64,000 nt of DNA from Ligustrum vulgare (taxonomy: Eukaryota; Streptophyta; Magnoliopsida; Lamiales; Oleaceae): contig OY743168.1 in assembly GCA_963555705.1 (NCBI GenBank), forward strand, positions 98,783,925 to 98,847,924. The letters are read 5' to 3'. The notes under the pieces were generated by a model that did not search any database, was not told the origin of the DNA, and was given only the letters and a program-made list of their open reading frames with translations. The position numbers and the translations under genes are program-made. This document shows, in pieces, positions 24,781 through 35,293 of this stretch (positions are counted from its first letter, which is position 1; each line of letters starts with the position of its first letter).

Positions 24781-24890
24781 AAAAATCCGACCGGATCAAT
24801 TTTGTCGGACCATTAAAATTGGTCTGACCGGACCAATTTGAAAATGGTCTGACCGGACCACTTTTGGTCCGGCCGTACCATTCACTTCTT
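24781..24890. repeat. Clustered TGGTC..GACCGGACCA words
   Basis: Four or five near-palindromic GGTCTGACCGGACCA-type units within about 100 bp. Related words (GACCGGACCAAAAAGTG, GGTCCGG) occur at about 452-505. They may mark the two ends of one Mutator-like element. Confidence 0.5.
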
Positions 24891-25329
24891 CTTTTTCGCT
24901 GGGTAGTCTGCTCAGCGAAGGTTGAACAATGACGGATCAAGAAAAATGTTTCTATGAATCCAAACTCGATTTACATAAGAAAAATTTCAAATTTCAAACT
25001 ATAAATCTATGAATCAAAGCAAAAATGTAATCTAACCTTATATAAAGTTTAAAGATTATGATGAATAGATCTTCTTCTTGAATGATCCGGAATTTTCTAC
25101 TTCTTCTCTTAGACGGAACGAACTCTAGAATTGTGAGTCCACTTTGTTTTAATCGGACTCTTTTAAATAAGTATAAAGATATTTTAGACTTTCAATAATA
25201 AACCAATTTCACTTTTTCTTTTTAAATTACAAATGAGTTATTTGGAAAAATGGATCGGAGACACTAATTCTTCCCCTTTACTGTCTAGGACTCTAGGGTC
25301 TCTCCGGTTAATGCAGTAGAAGTAGAAAA
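24891..25329 (+). promoter_or_regulatory. Upstream region and 5' UTR of the CCCH gene
   Basis: No coding signal. The last 60 bp before 25330 are pyrimidine-rich (ACTCTAGGGTCTCTCCGG), as in plant leaders. No TATA box could be assigned with confidence. Confidence 0.45.
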
Positions 25330-28300
25330 ATGGGGACTTTCGGGGACAACGGCACACTCCCGAATACGAAATCTGAGTCCGAGGAACCGGAGCAGGGATT
25401 TTCATCTACTGATTTGCACACTGAAGATGCTTTGATAGAGAAATTGGAAAATAAATTGGAAAATGTAGTGCTAAAAGCCGAAGAAAATGATACGGATAAC
25501 GATGGCCAAAAGTTCTTCGGTAGTCTTGATGGTAGTGGATTGCTACCTCTGCGGCCGTATGCAGGTGATTGCCCCCATTTTATTCGGACGGGGTCGTGTA
25601 AGTTTGGACTTGCTTGCAGGTACAATCACCCCGACAAAAGGACTCAGACTCAGGTATGTTTTTTAGCTAGGGCTTTTTTGTATTTTTGAAATCTATGTTT
25701 TGTAGTATTGTTCGTAATTATCATATTATTGATGCTATGGTGTTTTTTCTGCATATTGAAGGCCGCTAACGACCTAGACAAAGATGTAATTCCTGAAGAC
25801 TCTGGCCCGATTGAGTGCAAGGTTAATAGATTTATCATTTTCCTTATTCATATGTAGTTATCAAGTTTAATAAACTTAATATGTAGTTCTGATCAGTGTT
25901 TAAAACGGTGCAATTGGGAAAGTGATGCAGAAGGCTCAGTTAAGCCTTTGTAAATTGAAGGGTAAGCCTTAACAAATGTACTCAAGGCGCAATGTTATAA
26001 AGCCTCATATGAGGAAGCTCTCAAGGCATAAGCCTCAGACAGGTTTTCAAAAGTGATTCTAATCTCAATTTTTTGAGTGGGTTATGGATTTTTTTAAGGC
26101 AAAATAATGTACGCGGTTATGCTTTCCTTTTTCTTCTGTTGACATTTATCTTTTGTGGTTGCTTTAACTTATTACAAACAATTTTTCATTCATGATTGGA
26201 AAATCCAAGAACTAGATTTTTCTACAGTGACTGTAAATATAGCTGATTTGTTACTTTTTCCAGTATTACCGAACAGCAGAAGGGTGCAAGTATGGAAAAT
26301 CTTGCAGATATTGGCACCATGGAGAAGAGTCTCAAAATATTGTTCCCGAGCTTAACTTTTTAGGTTTGCCAATACGATTGGTAATGCTGCATCCTATATC
26401 TCTTACATTTTGTTTCTGTTTTCATGAGTTTGTTAAATATTTTCTTATGGCACCTATAATCTTCCCTTTTTTGTGTTTGTTTTTTCTCAATACTTCAGAT
26501 AATTTAGCCTCCGTTTGGTAAACGGTTTATAAATCACAATTTCCCAAATCACTTTTTAACCACACACGTTTTCTCTGTCCACTTTTCAATCACACATTTT
26601 ACCTCAAAATCATAAATAGGCTTGTTTATAAACCACTACAGTGTTACCAAACGGAGGCTTAGCATTTGCTTTTGCATGCTTGAGGTACTTCTTTGAAGCT
26701 AATGGCATTTTACTTTTGATTAGGGAGAAAAAGAGTGTCCCTTCTACATGCGTAATGGTACCTGCGGATATGGGTTCCGTTGCATATTTAACCATCCTGA
26801 TCCTACTCCAATGACAAGGATGGGATCTCCCAACTCATCAGCGGATGACAAATTTGGGAGACAGTTAAGCCATCCTTTGGAAAAGCATAATGGTCTTCCA
26901 ATTCATTTTTCAGGAGCTTCACAACCGGATCAAGCATCCAGGTTTTTATACACATTGTCTGACAACACCACTTCCTATCCGAACAGCCGCACATTTTATG
27001 TGACTCCACATACACCTCCTGAATATATGCAAAAACAATCAGAATGGAATGGATATCAGGTTGCTCATGCCTTTTCTCCCACCGAATCTTTCTTTGAGAT
27101 AAAATTGCTATTCTTATTTCTGTTTCGATTCCAGGACATGATTTCTCAACTTCACTTTTATATCATTCATGTTTCCTTTTCTTCTCTTCATGCTATGTGC
27201 ATTTTCAGTTTCAGTTTCAGTTTCATCATGCTATCTCGTGCTTGCTTATATGTTCCCAAATTCATGATTATAGTAAATGAATAAATGATGCTGATGGTAA
27301 TTCTGATTATTTCTTGGTATGATATGTCTTTGACTCTTCATCAACTTTAAACTGTGTGATATGCAACTCACTAACGTTTTGTCCTTTATATATGAGTTAA
27401 TCAAAGCTGCATATGCTTTCCTTTAACTTAAAGAAAATGATAGGGATATATCTGGCAATTTGCAAACGTGTTGGATTTTACTAATTTTCTCGCTCTATGG
27501 AAAAAGTATCGGGGAAGCCTCTTTTATCTTTCTGTGCTTAGGGAGGGAGGGAGAGAGAGAGAGAGTGAGTGAGTGAGAGTTTAAAAACACTATTTAATCC
27601 TCCTCTTTGATGTAGTTCAATTTCTGCAATGGCATCAAGTGGACGCTACTCTCACATTGATAGCGAACCACTTTGAATCCAAAGGTTTTCTTGCATTCAT
27701 TTTCTGTTTGGTGTTACTAGTTGCTCTCGGTAGTGCAGATAATGATTTGTCAAATTATTTAGCACTACTGTCTATTGTTTCTAACAGCAGGTATCGTTAA
27801 ACAAGAGTTAGTTGATCCCCCCCCCCCCCCCCCCTATTTTCTAAGAAATTTAAGGTCCTTATACAACACACATTCTGATAAGTTGTTCAAAAATTGTTTG
27901 TTATTCTCATTTATGCAATTATAATTGACTACTTTCAGATGAAAATGTTGCCTCCGACCTGGCTTTCATTCTCATATTTTGTGTAAAAAAATATTTTTAA
28001 CATCATGACAGTGGATGTGTTTAAGATTAGCTAACGTTTTCGAGGATGAATATGCCCCCCCTGGATTTATCCTTAGACTCCCTCCTATTTGTGATTTGTT
28101 GATTTATTTTTTGTGGCATTATAATCTGGCTTCATTTCATTTCATTCTCAACCCCCTTCCTCTCTTTGACCCTCCTCCACCATTCTGTTCTTCACATATT
28201 CTATTTTTGTTCAAAAAAAGTTAGTTGTTGACATGTTGTATGCCTACTTATGCTTTTGTGAATATGTACTCAGGCTCCAAATTCCCATCAGAGTGTGAAT

Positions 28301-30000
28301 TATAGTGCAACTCCTTCAGTAGATGGTTCCCTAAGAAAATCATACATTACTATGCCAGATGAAGAATTTCCTGAACGTCCAGGTCACCCCGAATGCGATT
28401 ATTTTGTGAAAACTGGGAACTGCAAATTTAGGTCCGCATGTCGATACCACCATCCAAAGGATAGGAAACCTAAGCCAGATGAACTTGTCCTTTCTGAGAA
28501 AGGCCTGCCATTAAGACCTGTAAGTTAAATCATTTATGTTGTCCTTTGAACTTATTTGGGTGTTTATGTTACTGTTTTTTAGTGCCTCAATTTTCTGTCT
28601 CATCACATGTTTGAGAGGTTGTTATAAACAGCAGCATTATCAATTATTGAGATTTTGGTTCTGAGGCTTTGGGTTGGGCTATGGGAGGCAACCTCATACT
28701 GATAAAAGCTAGTATTTTTGTGGGAGAGAAGTTATAAGAGTTTGTCTTAGCATTATTTCTGTAAAATACAGACAAAAATATATTTATAGAAAAAATTCTT
28801 CAAATAGGCTCCATTGCAAAAGTGAAAACGTGTGTGCACACTCAATCTGTAAATAAGAAACTTGTCATATTTTTGGGCATGTCTGACTATTGTATGAAAG
28901 GTCTATATCAATAGAGGGATATTTTCTCAAATAGGTTAAGAGTTGGGGTTTGGAAATACCTCGGAAGAAATATAGGTGCAGCGTGTAACCTTCATGTGAA
29001 CTCAGAGGTAAATCAAAAATTTGAATGCTCATGTAGCTAAAAACCCCCTTTCATAATCTCCTTAGACCATCTTTTGATTTACAACAAGATAGGCTAACAC
29101 TAGGGAACTTATTTGGTACGATAGACATGTAAACTGAAAAAGTTACTTATTTCATTTTCAAACTTAGCCAAGTATGCTCTATTCTTTCAGTAAATGATTT
29201 TATTTATTTATTCTCTTTGATTACATTGCACGTATTTTAGACATTCAATATGAACAAAAACTACAAAAATTGAGCGGCGAAGACTTTTAATCTGCAAATC
29301 TATCTGAGAGTGAACAAATAAAACAAGTAAAGATATTAATATTATATTTTGTTAATGTTTTCATCATTATTATTTGGATGATAATCTCACATGAACTCAA
29401 GAGACTTTGGTAAAAGACCTGTATGCTGTTTCTGGAAAAATGAAAAGGGAAAAGACAGCAGATATGTGAATGTCTGGACCTATGACTATTAAATGATTAC
29501 TAAAGGTTGAGCCCCAACCTTGAGGGTCCCCATCGACCCTGTTCTGGGCCTTGGTGAAGGATGAAAATCGCAGGTTGTGCCTCCCAGAGTGCAGGGTGAG
29601 ACTTACCTTTTAACTTGGCAATGACCGAATTCGAACCCCTGACCAAGCGAGGCTAACCTTTAAATCACCCTCCCTTTCACCGCTGGGAGATGTGCCCTGG
29701 AGGCACTATTAAATGATTACTATTTTCTACACAAGGTTGCTCAACCTGGCCATAAAGGAAATTCTTAGATTATTATCTTTTCTATTTGATTATTTGGCTT
29801 TCTATGTTCATAGTTTTCGTTCAACTTTAATCTTTATACAGGGCAGAAGTATTTGCCGACATTATGAACGTGACGGTGACTGCAAGTTCGGGAGTGCGTG
29901 TCTTTTTGACCATCCCGTAAGCCATGGCTTGTCAACATATCCTGATTGGCATGCTTCGAAGACTTATGCTGACTCTGATGCCGGATCCTGGGGTGATTAG
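25330..30000 (+). CDS. CCCH zinc-finger protein with five fingers (ZFN/C3H43-like)
   Basis: Probable nuclear RNA- or DNA-binding protein of the plant non-TZF CCCH family. Six exons, all joining in phase 0: 25330-25653, 25762-25821, 26264-26380, 26724-27059, 28274-28519 and 29842-30000; 413 residues. Five C-x8-C-x5-C-x3-H fingers are visible: 'CPHFIRTGSCKFGLACRYNH' (exon 1), one split across the exon 2/3 border, 'CPFYMRNGTCGYGFRCIFNH' (exon 4), 'CDYFVKTGNCKFRSACRYHH' (exon 5) and 'CRHYERDGDCKFGSACLFDH' (exon 6). The N-terminus is acidic with a short coiled-coil-like stretch ('IEKLENKLENVVLKAEEND'). Two LPxRP-type linkers ('GLLPLRPYAGD', 'GLPLRP') precede fingers, as in the family. The ATG at 25330 is the first in frame. 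Introns carry a MITE (intron 3) and a SINE (intron 5). The gene appears intact. Confidence 0.9.
26504..26661. mobile_element. Tourist-like MITE, 152 bp, TSD TTA
   Basis: The element at 26507-26658 has perfect 15-bp inverted ends GCCTCCGTTTGGTAA / TTACCAAACGGAGGC, flanked by TTA on each side. A TWA target duplication and G/C-rich ends point to the PIF/Harbinger superfamily. It lies in intron 3 of the CCCH gene. Related copies are at 32150-32315 and about 43848-44013, with partial ones near 31360-31430 and 55775-55870. Confidence 0.88.
27060..28273 (+). other. Intron 4 of the CCCH gene
   Basis: Holds nothing recognisable apart from a GA-rich run (27540-27570) and a poly-C tract of about 19 (27815-27833). 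Confidence 0.6.
28520..29841 (+). other. Intron 5 of the CCCH gene
   Basis: The long last intron, empty except for the SINE at 29503-29704. Confidence 0.7.
29485..29722 (-). mobile_element. tRNA-derived SINE, 202 bp, 18-bp TSD
   Basis: The insert 29503-29704 is flanked by the perfect 18-bp duplication ACTATTAAATGATTACTA (29485-29502, 29705-29722). On the minus strand it starts GCCTCCAGGGCACATCTCCC and contains a tRNA-like B box (GGTTCGAATTC) about 90 nt in. These are hallmarks of Pol III-driven SINEs mobilised by a LINE. It lies antisense in intron 5 of the CCCH gene. A related copy is at 55973-56237. Confidence 0.88.
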
Positions 30001-30470
30001 AATTGGTGGAGTTGGATATTTTCAGCTTTGTTGTTCCCTACGTGAAACAAACCTGTTTACTTAGAATCACCCTGATAGACTATTTTATATAGTTGCACTT
30101 AGAAACTATATCAAGCGAACAAATACCGATGTTCGGAAAATTTTGCGGCCTACCATTCAGAATGCAGAAATCGAGGTAAAACAGTGCTCATGTAATGTTT
30201 CATTGAGTTTTCTATAGGGGGAGAGATTACTCTTTAAATCTATCTTGTTTGCACAGTTTATAGTACATGTGAAACTTGTTCTATTGTCTTCTAAGAGTCG
30301 TTGCTGACGCGATATGAAGCGTGTTTTAAATATCTGAAGAAGTCGTGTGACAGATACCTTACTAGAAAAGTAAAATTACGATTGCCCCTTGTTTCCCCAA
30401 CGTTGTATTCTGAATCTCTGATCAGCTCACTTGGATAATTCCGATTCACAGCTCCAAATGCGCTGACTTT
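30001..30470. other. Convergent 3' region between the CCCH and NOI genes
   Basis: Holds the 3' UTRs of the two convergent genes. No other gene was recognised. Confidence 0.6.
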
Positions 30471-30967
30471 TTAGAAACAGCAAAGCCACTTCTTCTGCAT
30501 TATAATCATAATCATGAAGTTTTACTTTACACAAGACACAAATGTCCATAAGATCCAGATGTTCCAAAAATTACCTTTTGGGGGTACTTGTAAGATTCGT
30601 TCGGTTGAGAAACATTTTTGACCGTCGATTCTTCAGCAGCAGTTCTGGTGGCTTTCTTTTCATCTCTGGCCTTGGCAAATATGACTGTAAATCCATCGGC
30701 CGAGGCTGGATTATTCTCATCCCATTCACCGAATTTTGGCAATGGCCGTCCTTGCTGTCAATGAAAATTTTACGTAATATATTAACGAAGATAATCTTCA
30801 TAATTTCGTCGGATATAGAATTTGACGATAATTCCGGTTTTCAGAAAAAAATAAAATAAAAAAATCATATGATCGTCTGATGGAATAAGAATCCACATTC
30901 GATTGTAAGGAAAGAAAAATCGACTGTAAGGAAAGAAAAAAAAAAAAAAAATCCTTACAGACGTCAT
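30471..30967 (-). CDS. NOI-domain (RIN4-like) small protein, 70 residues
   Basis: Member of the plant NOI family related to the immune regulator RIN4. Three exons, all phase 0: 30967-30959 (only ATG-ACG-TCT), 30754-30575 and 30494-30471. The product starts [18 protein letters not shown] and continues '[14 protein letters not shown]', the NOI core. 'LPKFGEW' fits the consensus cut by the bacterial effector protease AvrRpt2. The last exon encodes KKWLCCF and a stop; the Cys pair suits lipid attachment to the plasma membrane, as in RIN4 relatives. The 9-nt first coding exon was found because its donor gives the right phase and because the protein start then matches the family. A TATA-like CTATTTATAG lies on the minus strand near 31093. 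Confidence 0.87.
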
Positions 30968-31083
30968 TAAGGATTACTGTTCTGCGAAATGATATTTTAA
31001 GAAAGAGAGAGATTGAGAACGAGTCTTTAGCAGGTAAGGGGAGAGAGAGACGTATAGACATGAATATGGCAATAAGAGACAGT

Positions 31084-31093
31084 GTCTATAAAT
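31084..31093 (-). promoter_or_regulatory. TATA box of the NOI gene
   Basis: CTATTTATAG on the minus strand, about 120 bp before the ATG, followed by a CT-rich leader. Confidence 0.5.
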
Positions 31094-31886
31094 AGAGAAT
31101 GAGATGAGAAATTTGTAGTATTAGTTGTTGCACCCGACTAATATTTGAATCCACCCTGCAAATATTATTAAATGGAAGCTTCATATGTATGTTTTAAAAT
31201 TCTGGTTTAGACAAAATGAAGGCATCGGTGGGCGCCTACGCATTGGATGCTAGAATTGGATAAATTTGCCTAAAACTCAATTGTTTAAGAATATACGTGT
31301 ATTGGAATTTGTAACTATTGCTCCGGTAACCCTATTCACATTTATAAATTAATTTTTTTTTTGAGGTAAAATGTGTGGTTAAAAGGTAGTTTATGAAATT
31401 GTGTTGATTATAAATTATAATGATTGCGTTAATGAACATAAACTAAATTAATTGGGCTCATGACGATCATCCGTTGGGGTTCCTCATTTAAATTTGTTCA
31501 CAAAGTGATCATAAGTCAAATTTAATTGCTTCAAGCCAGGCATGGAAACAATGAGTCAGCCCCCTTCACTTCTCGAAAATGAGCCTCATGGTTGACTTGA
31601 AACCCTGTGGAGGAGGTGGTGCTATACATCGAGCTCGAATATTATACTAACTTGATCATATACCAAACTCAAACCCTCATTTACTAATAAATGAAGCAGA
31701 AATTTTGTTTTCAACGCGAGATTGACACAAAGATCATTTTCGTAATAATGTCATTCCAAATTAAGACAACCATCGGAAGAGAGAATATTTAGCAAATTGT
31801 CTAGAAAAATTAGGTACTATTGAGGTTCAGGAAGGCCTACTCTCCTTTTGGTCTTTCTTGTTAGGCGGGCGCAGGAAAACAAAGTC

Positions 31887-31940
31887 AGCTTTGCCTTGCA
31901 TTTGCAAGGCAAAGCTTTGGTTGTCAGCCCCATGACAACC
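31887..31940. repeat. Two adjacent perfect hairpins
   Basis: The first is a 14-bp inverted repeat, AGCTTTGCCTTGCA at 31887-31900 and its complement at 31903-31916, with a 2-nt loop. The second has an 8-bp stem (GGTTGTCA / TGACAACC, 31919-31926 and 31933-31940). A TTA microsatellite follows at once. Confidence 0.9.
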
Positions 31941-31951
31941 TTTATTTTTAT

Positions 31952-31958
<7 letters not shown>

Positions 31959-31994
<36 letters not shown>

Positions 31995-31995
31995 T
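31959..31995. repeat. (TTA)n microsatellite
   Basis: About twelve uninterrupted trinucleotide units. Confidence 0.95.
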
Positions 31996-32146
31996 GTCTT
32001 ATATAGTATATATTTATCTATAAATTCAAGAAATACACTTCATTCAGAACATAAGAACGAAAAAGAATAAAAATATTTTTCCAAGTTTGTTTATCTGTCT
32101 TTTTGTAGAATTCTTCGGTATGTTATTTTTTTTTATTTATAAAGCT

Positions 32147-32318
32147 TAAGCATGTATTTAGTAAGTGATTTATTATAAATCGGTTCATAAATCATACATT
32201 TCAAATCACTTTTTAATCATGCTCATTTTTTTTCTTCAATTTTCAACCACATATTTTACCTCAAAATTATAAATAAATCAGTTTATAAAATGCTACAATG
32301 TTACCAAACAAAGGCTAA
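32147..32318. mobile_element. Tourist-like MITE copy 2, TSD TAA
   Basis: Related to the MITE at 26507. Left end GCATGTATTTAGTAA, right end TTACCAAACAAAGGC, flanked by TAA on both sides. The interior shares 'caaatcactttttaa' and 'acattttacctcaaaat'-type stretches. Confidence 0.75.
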
Positions 32319-32327
32319 ATGTGTTTG

Positions 32328-32330
<3 letters not shown>

Positions 32331-32397
<67 letters not shown>
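32331..32397. repeat. (TA)n microsatellite
   Basis: About 67 bp of TA dinucleotides. Confidence 0.96.
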
Positions 32398-32400
<3 letters not shown>

Positions 32401-33038
32401 AATTTTTAATTTGTTTAATTTTATAACTTGGTGTTTATTTTTTATTTTTTACAGTAAGTTTTGAACTTATTAGCTGGTATTCGAACTATTTCATAAAATA
32501 ATTATTTTTTCATACTAATTTTTAAGAATAGAAGGGGATGACATTGTATTTATTCCACAAGTGAATATTGGTGTACTTATTCAACATAGTTTGAAATATA
32601 TTTTAAGCAAATTTATCTAATTTATGCGAGATCTACTTCATTTTATATTAATGTATTGCGATGTTATTTGAATATCTAACATAATTTACTGTATTATTAT
32701 AAATATTAAATGAAATGAAATTTAACACATGTACGTCTATTAAAACTTATTATGAAAAAATAAAAGATAAAAATAAAACATTACAAAAAAAAATAAAAAA
32801 TTATAAGATAAAGCCTATTTTTGGTAGCACTTAAATTTTTAATCAAATTTAAATTCAATATTTAGTCTTAATCACACATTTTATGAAATTCACAACTTTT
32901 CAACCATACACATCATCAATTTTTATCAAAATTTACTAAAAATTTAATTTTTATCAATATCAAATAGGGACATAAATATAAAGATAATATAAAATAAACA
33001 ATATAAAAATACAAAAAAATTAAATTAAAAAAAGAAGA

Positions 33039-33135
33039 AGGTGTCAGCCATTGAAAGTAGCGGCTGACACCTTTATATATATATGAGCTTGGGAAAAGTT
33101 CATATTGGTTCTCCTGCACGTGTCGCGCAGGAGAA
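33039..33135. repeat. Two further hairpins
   Basis: AGGTGTCAGCC at 33039-33049 pairs with 33062-33072 (11-bp stem). TTCTCCTGC at 33109-33117 pairs with 33127-33135 (9-bp stem). No small-RNA or terminator function can be claimed. Confidence 0.85.
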
Positions 33136-33884
33136 TCGAACTATCTTGTTAGGTCAGGTATTAACTTGCACGAAAGGACTTGGGTAGGAATATGTTTTGT
33201 GACTTTTTTCTACTTTAGTTGGGATGGTTGAGAGACAAAATAGTAGATTTAATGGGTAGTGAAGAGGGGATGAGACGGTGTACTGGTTAAGTTTTAGAGA
33301 TTATTCTGAAATTTGCAAGAATTAAAAAAAAATAAAAATAATTAGTAACTGAAATTTTAACCTTTCACGTGGGGGTTATAAACTTCGATATATTTTCTCT
33401 GAATGTACAAAGTGAATTTTGTTTATTTTTGTAGACTGAGAACGGTTTCAGTTTAAATTCGTAACTTTGACCTTTCATTTATAACATGCAGGTGTCCCAA
33501 TATGGCGTAGTAAAAAGTGGTATACGATAGTTGTTGAAGATCGTGCTATAGGAGCTATTGCTCATAATGTTAAACATATATCATTGATGAACTCTCTAAT
33601 AGTTTTGAAATTAAAATATTAGAAGCTAGGATTTAGTGCCCTTCTTCAACGTTGTGACTTGGTCTAATCATAATCCTGAAAATTGAGTAGGCATTTCATT
33701 TAGAAGGTTCCATCTTCTATGTATAATATCATAAACATTATACGCTTCTTTCATTTTCTGGTTGGTCGTACTGCTTGCATGATAGAATTTCTCGAGTAAA
33801 TTAAACCATCAAAGCCGTTTAGATTATTCGGTTATGCAGAAAATTCAACTTCCACAGTAGGCACTTTCCTTCCGTCCATCTCCA

Positions 33885-35278
33885 TGTTGAGAAAAAAAAA
33901 AATTGACGCAACGGGATATCTAATCGCAAAAATTAATTTCTTGTGATTTGGATCATCCCATAATAGGAATTCGCCGTTTTATGTATTTGACTAGATCAAA
34001 TAATTTTGAACAAATAATAATTTAGTGTGTTCAAATCTCCAAACCTTCAAGTTTTCCTTGGTGTTCTTCAACAGAGGCTATGCAAGTGTGTGGTCACTTT
34101 TCTCTGGCCTTTTGGTTACACTAGGGTTAGGGTTTTTATCAAGAGAACAAAACACACACTTTACACTTTAGTGTGTGTCCCGCCCACATGTGTATTAGGT
34201 TAAGAAAAACAGTCTTAGAAGACTATTTATAAATTCTTTACCCTCTAAAACCCTACCAACCCTAATACTATAACCCAGGCCCATTTCTGCATGGCCCAAT
34301 ACAAGTTATAAGCCTGTATATGCCCTGTTTTATTGAAGCCACCAAGGGAACCTGATCGGACCCAATTAAACTAAGCTCCAATAAATTAATTCTGATCCAG
34401 TCAACTCTTGACCAATCAAAATAATTTATTAATCACGTTCTATTCCACTAAAAGAACGAGATTGCACTCTTAGTAAAATTGTAATTACTGAAGCAATAAC
34501 CAATAATTATATCCTCTGACTTATCGCTCTTACATGTTACCCCCGTCGATCAACTGGAATATTCGAAGTAAGGTTAAACGACCAAAATACCTTTATCTGA
34601 ATATTCATAAATTCTCGATTCCCATCTTCTATCTGACAGTTCTATGTGATCACATCACATCATAAAATCCAACAATCATTGTCGAATTACTGAGCTCAGA
34701 TTTAACTGTCCACTAGAAGAACCAGTGAGATCATGATCATACCTAATGGTGACGGATTCCATAATACGAATATATGTTCCTCGTTATTTTACTTTAATTC
34801 CCAAAGTACCGAGATATTGACCAACAATTTGATCTCACCCATTGATACCTCAAAGAACTTCAAGTTAGTAATCGAAGTTCATTATCCGATTAGGATTAAG
34901 GTTCCATGTACGATAGTCAAGTGAAATTAAATTTGCACGGTCAATGTCACAAATTAACTTCACGTGGTCCCGTTCAATACATATCAAATGTACTCTCAAT
35001 TTCATTTTCAAAATCAAAGATAGATTTTAATGAAATCGAGACGATCAAAAATAAATTATCCATATTTATTTTACTGATCGTGAACAATAACTTTAGATCG
35101 AATTACAAATTGAATCTTTTTGTGTTTAACAACTTAAACACTCAATTAGTAATATCGAATCGATCTATGGATTAACGCAAGCTCAAAATAATATAATCAA
35201 AAATAATAAAATAATATTTTATTCCAAAAACGTCACGAGTACAAATAAATTAACTCGACGGGCATACACTTTCCAACA
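33885..35278 (-). repeat. Copia 3' LTR (left)
   Basis: 1394 bp, starting TGTTGAGAAAAAAA and ending CTTTCCAACA. Compared with the other LTR it lacks about 60 bp near 34020-34035, replaced there by a few unrelated bases. Confidence 0.93.
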
Positions 35279-35293
35279 ATTCTCCCACTTGCC

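Larger units (their letters stand above)
31100..33884. other. Intergenic region, no gene
   Basis: Microsatellites, hairpins and MITE copies (listed separately) in AT-rich DNA. A short open stretch around 33490-33620 ('WRSKKWYTIVVEDRAIGA') is not recognised and is not called a gene. Confidence 0.5.

Noticed and set aside
27815..27833. Poly-C run
   Set aside because: A homopolymer in an intron; length uncertain in sequencing, no function argued.
33490..33620. Possible exon 'WRSKKWYTIVVEDRAIGA'
   Set aside because: Short, isolated, not recognised, no convincing partner exon.
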